From Branchiostoma belcheri (Eukaryota; Chordata; Leptocardii; Amphioxiformes; Branchiostomatidae): a stretch of 64,000 nt of DNA. Location: assembly GCF_001625305.1 (NCBI RefSeq), contig NW_017803854.1:622086-686085 (forward strand), written 5' to 3'. Positions 58,101-64,000 of this stretch are shown here, one piece after another. Position numbers and translations under genes: made by a program. The notes below the pieces were generated by a model. It saw nothing but the letters and a program-made list of their open reading frames with translations, ran no database searches and was not told the origin of the DNA. Each line of letters starts with the position of its first letter. Position 1 is the stretch's first letter.

Positions 58101-61100
58101 TGCAAGTAAAACTCCTCGATCCTTCATCATTACCTTTTCATAGACTAGGTGCCTTTTGTAGACTTAACTTTCCACACAAGAGTAGCATGTCCTTCTGCTG
58201 CTAGCTTGTGGCTCACTGAGGCAGAAACTGACTATATTGTATTGTATTTGCAGGGTTTCAAGCGCCTGGTGCTAGAAGGGATCACCTCTTACTTTGCAGA
58301 GCAGGACAAGGCTGTTAAACTACAGAAGGATTCAGAACAGAGGTACAGCTGAGACTTTTGATACAATATATGGTTGGCAGTGCTGTTTTTTGCTGTACAG
58401 TAGCTGATTTGTGCTGTCATGTAGCTGTATCTTTGCTGTTGTATTGCTGTTTTAGGAGGATATTATGTTGATGCTTTTTTGCTGTTCCACAGTGAAGACA
58501 TGCTGTCCACGCTGACAGCAGACCAGCTGTGCCACATGGAGGGCACCATCATCCTGCACATCACCTTCTGCTGTTCCATAGCTGTGTATGTGCTGTTCCA
58601 TAGCTATGTATGTACTATTACATGACATTACTGTCCTTCCCAGTGAGGACATGCTGTCCACCCTGACAGCAGACCAGCTATGCCACATGGAGGGGACCAT
58701 CATCCTGCACATTACCCTCTGCTGTTCCATAGCTGTGTATGTGCTGTTCCATAGCTGTGTATGTGCTGTTCCATAGCTGTGTATGTGCTTTTACATGTAT
58801 ACTGACCTTGTCTTGCCCTCTATAGTGAGGACATGCTGTCCACCCTGACAGCAGACCAGCTGTGCCACATGGAGGGGACCATCATCCTGCACATCACCTT
58901 CGCCATCAAGCAGGACCAGGACCTCGGCAGGGAGCTGGTCAAGTTTCTCAAGGTAGGAGAAGGGAGGACTAATATTATCTGCACCACTCAGACTTTGAGA
59001 AGTATGTATCTTACTTAAACTGTTCAGAAACCATTGCCATTATATCTTTTATACTTACATGTAAATACCTAATTTATGCACCTAGTATTTCAAGCCCTGA
59101 CCAGTTTTTTGGTCAAATATTAATGACTAAATGTTAATGACTGCAACTCTTTCAAGGGTTGTGTGCCTGTGTTAGGAATTGCTAGTAGTAGCTATGTCAT
59201 GCATGTATACTGACTTGAACTGTCATATTTTAACTCAGTTTTGCTGTTATTCCCAGGCCGGTCAGCAGGGGTCTCTCACCAAGATCCTCTCCCCCTTCAA
59301 CGTGGCGCTGGCGCTGTCTGTGGCACGGATCCAGAGGTTTGAGGAACCTGTGAGTACCCGAGGGTCTTTTGTCTTTCTCAATTTTTGGTTAAATAAATAC
59401 CCTCTGTGTTCTAGCCAGCGTCCGTCTTTCTGTCATTTGACCGTATTTTGCCGATCATGACGGATGCAAATTTTGCCCAATCCTTCATCTTTGACAGACA
59501 AAATTTGGCATTTAAAGAGATGTCATTAAACTAAGCAGAGTGTACCGTAAAAATTTGCCCCTCAAATGCAGGTAATAGCCTTTCAGAAGGTCAAGATTTG
59601 CATGCCTCCTAGGTTTGTTATGTGAAAACCAAATGAAGATAATGGAATAAAATTTAATACCGCCTAGAACACTATTGGGATATTCAAAGAAATGTTTTAC
59701 CTTTTTAGACCTTCAAAGTACACTTCTGTGCAGTTTCAAACACATCTCTCCCTGTCCAGATCTTTGAGTTCCTGAAGAGTGCCATCAGCCGCAGCTTCAA
59801 GGACGAACAGATCAGGCAGGGGTCAAAATGGGTCACAGGTCAGTACATTGTAGGTCATACATCCATAGGTCAGGAGGGGTCAAAGTTGGCGATGACCATA
59901 TCACATAGCACAGACAGTCTTACACAGGGTAGGATTTAAACTTGGTGACTGGTCAATACTTGTTACAGAGTTAGTAACTTGGATTGAGGTGTTCAAAAAC
60001 TGATTTTTTCCTAGAACTATCATTGAGAGGAACTCACTGCCACCAAGTACAGAAGGAGCATCATGACTAGATAGCTTTAAACAATGTTTGGAGCTAGATG
60101 TACAGTACAAAGGTTAGGTGTAACAAGTTCATGTTGGGTTCAAACCCTACAGTCTGGTCTCAGGTTTCACATCTTTGAAGAGGTGATAGTCACCTGTTAT
60201 GTCAATCCTTCCACAAATCTTCAGAAATTAATAAATAGACACACATTTATGTGATTTGTGACTTTCTTCTTCTAGAAATGGTTCCCGAGTCCAGTAACGT
60301 GACGGAGTCTTTGCTGGAGACTGTGAAAAACAGGTAGGAATGATGATATGTACATTGTATGTTTCTTTAGAACCCTGTCATTTAATTCACTCAGCTTATA
60401 TTTTTTGTAGTAATGTGTTAGTGGTATTGCAAGAAGGCTGCCTGTGTCTCATCTTAGCCCTGGTGATGACATGCAAAATTATGATGCACCTACGATGGAA
60501 GATTTTTTTGTCACGATTGTGCTGTGCATTATAGATTTGAGACCAGGGCTGTACTGAAACCTACTCTAACCCCCTCTCCAGCTCATATGGATGGGACCTT
60601 GTACACTCAAATACAGTCTCATATGAGACGTCCTGCCAAAGTGCTATGCACTATACATTAAAGGGTTTTGCAGAGGTACAGTACGTTTTACTGACATGCT
60701 ACTTTAACCCCCTCCCTACTGTAGTTCCTATGGCTGGGACCATGTGACACAGGGCCTGGTGCAGCTGGGCTTCACTCTTATGGACTCCTTCGGTACTGAA
60801 ACAATGGTGTAACACAACAGGGCAGTACTGAAACATGCTTTAACTCTCCCTGTCCAGTTCCTACGGTTGGGACCACGTGACGCAGGGCCTGGTACAGCTG
60901 GGCTTCACTCTCATGGACTCCTTCAGTACTGAAACAATGGTGTAACACAACAGGGCAGTACTGAAACATGCTTTAGTGACCCACCCCCCTTCTTCCTCTC
61001 TACTGTAGCTCCTACGGTTGGGACCACGTGACACAAGGCCTGGTACAGCTGGGCTTCACTCTCATGGACTCCTTCGGCCCGAAGCTGGGACCGGCTGGAA

Positions 61101-61189
61101 GGGGGGCAGAATCACCCGGAGGGGCACCAAAGTCTCCCAACCAGCTGGCCTGCAGGCTGGGGGCACAGATACTGGTCAACACGTTCAAG
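55182..61189 (+). CDS. FANCI: Fanconi anemia group I protein, N-terminal 14 coding exons
   Basis: FANCI pairs with FANCD2 and is loaded on DNA at interstrand crosslinks. Exons: 55182-55265, 55499-55574, 56021-56151, 56423-56508, 56758-56825, 56974-57034, 57300-57341, 57672-57795, 58254-58342, 58826-58952, 59257-59349, 59760-59838, 60276-60333 and 61009-61189: 1299 nt, 433 residues, about the first third of the human protein (1328). The start [20 protein letters not shown] matches human MDQKILSLAAE. Later landmarks are [92 protein letters not shown] and [15 protein letters not shown]. Exon 14 ends at a donor (gttagt), but no later FANCI exon is visible in the remaining 2.8 kb. An acceptor at 55170 shows an upstream non-coding exon. 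Exons 3, 10 and 14 are each preceded by two truncated copies. Confidence 0.95.
55765..55983 (+). pseudogene. Two truncated copies of FANCI exon 3
   Basis: Copies start at 55765 and 55901, each directly after an intact acceptor (GATTGCAG, GTTTGCAG) and a duplicated intron end (AAAGATG-type word). They read [11 protein letters not shown] and on, like the real exon at 56021 ([11 protein letters not shown]). Homology stops after about 70-80 nt, before the donor. Reading on into the intron meets a stop. Confidence 0.85.
58493..58718 (+). pseudogene. Two truncated copies of FANCI exon 10
   Basis: Copies at 58493-58567 and 58644-58718 follow CCACAG and TTCCCAG and encode [20 protein letters not shown] then ILHIT, as at the real exon (58826). 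Both lose homology at the same codon, where TGCTGTTCCATAGCTGTGTA repeats begin. Neither has a donor. Confidence 0.9.
59975..60240 (+). repeat. LINE 3'-end remnant
   Basis: Translates to a pattern such as [18 protein letters not shown] then LDSFKQ, typical of the last part of CR1/L2-like reverse transcriptase ORFs. It is followed by a tail word 'gaagaggtgatagtcacctgttatgtcaatccttcc' that is also present at 47870-47935. FANCI intron 12. Confidence 0.6.
60725..60926 (+). pseudogene. Two truncated copies of FANCI exon 14
   Basis: Copies at 60725-60793 and 60858-60926 follow CTACTGTAG and CCTGTCCAG and encode the same run as the real exon at 61009 ([20 protein letters not shown], then SF). Both break off into TACTGAAACAATGGTGTAAC. 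The duplicated unit includes the intron word CAGTACTGAAACATGCTTTA. Confidence 0.9.
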
Positions 61190-62201
61190 GTTAGTACGCT
61201 TGTTTCGTCGACGAAGGTTTAACATCCAGGTAATAAGATATGCCAAAAAACATTAATTTTACTCAAGCAACTGGATAGGATTTTGGAAATGGCCAGCCGA
61301 TTCAGGTAGCATCCACTACCTTTCCGGTGTCACTGACCGTTTCCAAAATCATATCCCGTTTGCTTGAGTAACTGTTTTATGGAGTACGTTTGTTTGATGA
61401 GGATCTCCATGAGTGTGCCAATTCGCACTATTCTTCCTGGAGTCCTGGTGATGATGTAATTCAATGTGTGGTTGATATGAGACGGGGGTTCGCTAGGCCT
61501 CTATCCGGGTGATTTGTAGTGAAACACCAACTTCCAGTTAGTAGGATTTGGACCATCGCACACCAGGGCATGCCCCTACTCCTGTTTCGAAATTATGCAC
61601 TGTTAAGTGCCTCTGCACATGTACATGGACTCAAATATGAACAAAACATTGTAAAATTTAACTTTTAATACTTCAACTTCTCTTTAACCTCACAACAATT
61701 ATACAATCATACTTTTTTAAACATACCTGATAGATTTATGCTGCAATCATATATTGCTTGCACTCTTCTGCAACAAAGCGAAAGTCACTGCTTTTAATTC
61801 ATTTAGTCACTTTTAATGCAAAATTACATTATACATTGCCAATAACTTTGTTACCTTACAGCAGGACGGAACACATGTTGGCCCCTTCTGTTTTCTTTTC
61901 AATTGAATTTACATCTCAATAAGGATGAATAATGCTTGTACATGCATTTTCACATCGTATTGTACATCTTTCATTGATTATTGTCTCTGTACAACAATCA
62001 TGTACATACAACTTACATGTACATGTAAAAGGAATTATATTACTCATGACAATGTTCAAATGTGGGGAACTACAATGTATATTGTGCGTTGCAAACCAAA
62101 AGTACCAGTCATTACACAGAAAATCAACTGGTTCACCCTACACATGCACTAGCAGGTAAGCACACTAACTACGTACTGTTACCAAATGCACTTCCCCTAT
62201 G
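61190..62201. other. FANCI intron 14 / intergenic, with family C repeat
   Basis: 61210-61385 is a family C copy, here an inverted pair (TTTACTCAAGCAACTGGAT ... GCTTGAGTAACTGTTTTA). The rest is AT-rich with no recognised exon; it is also the likely 3' flank of the minus-strand gene. Confidence 0.4.
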
Positions 62202-63518
62202 CTATGACGTGTGAATGCACTTCAGATTGTACTTGTAAAACCAATGCTTGTCATTTGTGGTGTTGGCCGGCTCCCGAAACTTTCTGTACTTTTTGTCCTG
62301 CCAAGGTGGCCTGAATAACTTGCTTGCGTGGTCGATGGTAACATGGGAGCAAGACGCCACCCGTAGGTTCCCAAGGCCATCCATGAAGAACTCTGGAAAA
62401 GATACAAATCAACTTTATTGCTCAACAACTGTAGCTGGTACAATGTATGGCAAAGAAACAACAAAGGTACATACACAAACTAATACTAAAATATGATTCT
62501 AGCGGGCTAGTCCATAATGATACTAAAGCTAATCTTTTGTGTTTTCTTAGGAAGAGTATTATTACATTTTGTAATTCAGGGAATATGTCAGCTATTTACA
62601 ATATGGTGTCGCTTTTGTAGTGATTCATAAATGAATTTTCCAACGTACACTGATATCTGAGTAGGACATGAAAGGAGTATTTTAAAGATGTCTGATTTTG
62701 AGTGAGGTAGCATATTAACATTCGTTTTGGAAGCTATGGATTGCATCAACTTTTGTCTGTTTTCTTCATATGTTGGACATGACATCATAAAGTGGAATTT
62801 GTCTTCAATACCCTCCTTGCAAAGAAGAGTCAGAGAATTTGATGAGAAATTCAATTCTTTACATTGATGGTTTCTCAGTTACTCCCAGAGTTGCCTTGGT
62901 AATCAGAACTTTGCCAACTTAACTGTGCAAATGTGACATAATTTAAGTCTAGATATTTTTAACTTGAGGAGAAAGTTGAGGTTGTTCGAACTTGAAATTA
63001 AACTTTGTGTAGTGCTTGAGCAGCTACATGCATACATATGTATGGCCAAAGGGCCATAGAAATGAGGATAGGATGGAAATGACTTAGACTTCTTAACTAA
63101 CAGGTATTGAGAACAATTCAATTTTTTTTAAATTCTTTCATTGGTTCAGTTGTACAAAAGATAGCCAGGGTTGCCCTACTAGTTACAAGACCACTTTAAA
63201 GGGGCTAACCCTGGAGACAAGGACAACAATCTACATAAGGACGGGACATTAAAATCAAAGTCGGGAACAATGATTGTTCAATACCTGTGTGTCCTACTCT
63301 CGCGAGCCTCGGGTCGAATCGAACATTTTGGACCTTTGTTGTGTCCGCGAGGAAGAAATTTATGACGACGTCAGCCACCACACAGTCTGGGAACCCCTCT
63401 ACTGTGTGATAGTGTCCTTTAGTTTTGAACAGGCAGTCTCCGAGGGCGTCTCCATCCTCGATTCTCAGTTTATGATTAAAAGTTGTTGGAATGCCAATGT
63501 CGTCCCTCACCGCACCAC
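62202..63518 (-). CDS. Unrecognised gene, last two coding exons
   Basis: Two exons on the minus strand, 63518-63285 and 62392-62202, join in phase (1-nt split codon) through GT-AG and end at TAG. They encode about 141 residues: GAVRDDIGIPTTFNHKLRIE, then ALGDCLFKTKGHYHTVEGFPDC, FLADTTKVQNVRFD, FFMDGLGNLRV and a C-terminus FYKYNLKCIHTS. The first exon starts with an acceptor, so more exons lie upstream, at least some beyond the window edge. The composition is that of a globular domain with scattered cysteines and an N-glycosylation-type NTT. I cannot name the family. A LINE fragment sits in the intron. It is convergent with, or lies in an intron of, FANCI. Confidence 0.65.
62588..62900 (-). 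repeat. LINE ORF2 C-terminal fragment
   Basis: The minus-strand open frame reads LCKEGIEDKFHFMMSCPTYE then ENRQKL, the conserved 'C..G.EDE.HFL..CP.Y...R' motif found near the C-terminus of many LINE reverse transcriptase ORFs, and ends GKFIYESLQKR. It lies in the intron of the unrecognised minus-strand gene. Confidence 0.75.
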
Positions 63519-64000
63519 CTATCTATGAGAGAGAACGAAAGGGCTATCAGTTGGAATTCCACTTATATATACAAGAACTAGAACAGTAACATTTGCAAAG
63601 CAACTGCTTAATACGTTGATGAAGGTTAGACGTCACATCCTTCAATCATTATGTTTACCTTCGCATGTGGTCTGCTTTGCTATTTCTTACTAAAATATAT
63701 GGTATAACAGGAGTCTAAATCCCTCCTGCTGTAAAATTGCAACATGATGTAACACGACACCAGTTACCACGGTGACGGGTCATTGACCTTATTTGTTTGG
63801 AGAAGAAGAACAAACAGCAAAGTTTTCATAGGGAAATATAATAAAAGAATAAATAGTAAAGCTTCTGTGACACACAATGTCAAAATACAATATATTTGCA
63901 ACAAGAGTTTTGCTATCACTGCACACATGCTGAAGAATAGGGGCCTCACAACTTTTGCTCCAATGGTTTTATCAAGTTATACAGTCAGTCTGTTGACTTA
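63519..64000 (-). other. Upstream intron of the unrecognised gene
   Basis: No further exon with a convincing reading frame is visible before the window ends. Confidence 0.35.

Noticed and set aside
1-64000. CRISPR arrays, operons or other bacterial systems
   Set aside because: The genes are spliced and eukaryotic; the tandem repeats lack CRISPR-like spacing.

Overview
The window is animal nuclear DNA. It carries multi-exon genes with GT-AG introns (about 0.05 to 2.9 kb), an intact tRNA gene, tRNA-derived SINEs, LINE remnants and many short inverted-repeat elements. Gene content (PERK, RPIA, FANCI, IPPK, a TRIM-NHL protein) and near-vertebrate protein similarity point to an invertebrate deuterostome. 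A lancelet (Branchiostoma) is the best guess, but that is inference: no species-diagnostic sequence was checked.

Layout. 1-8.5 kb holds no gene I can support; it is a patchwork of MITE-like elements, tandem duplications and SINE-like pieces. 8.5-11.8 kb (minus) is SNRNP27, a tri-snRNP splicing protein, in seven coding exons. 12.3 kb is a tRNA-Arg(CCT) gene. 12.4-16.3 kb is repeats and unassigned DNA. 16.3-19.6 kb (minus) is RPIA, nine exons. 20.5-35.1 kb (plus) is EIF2AK3/PERK, 19 coding exons, head-to-head with RPIA across 0.9 kb. 37.2-39.4 kb (minus) is a small five-exon gene for a 142-residue protein I do not recognise. 41.3-51.0 kb (plus) is a TRIM-NHL gene (RING, two B-boxes, coiled coil, filamin repeat, long disordered linker, NHL propeller). 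53.0-54.4 kb (plus) is an intronless IPPK. 55.2-61.2 kb (plus) is the first 14 coding exons of FANCI; the rest is not seen. 62.2-63.5 kb (minus) holds the last two exons of an unrecognised gene.

I joined the exons by hand. For SNRNP27, RPIA, PERK, the 142-residue protein and TRIM-NHL, exon lengths sum to a multiple of three and end at a stop. The 14 FANCI exons sum to a whole number of codons.

The most unusual signal is repeated partial tandem duplication of exons. In FANCI (three places) and at the TRIM-NHL start exon, a splice acceptor plus the 5' part of an exon occurs three times in a row, and only the most downstream copy is complete. Inside TRIM-NHL a 99-nt, phase-0 exon segment occurs five times, separated by GT...AG spacers of 46-47 bp (one of 146 bp). 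Other notable points are the compact RPIA-PERK divergent promoter with a perfect hairpin and an ERSE-II-like site, a 127-bp ACTC microsatellite abutting a PERK splice acceptor, and the intronless IPPK lying between a possible FANCI leader exon and FANCI's first coding exon.
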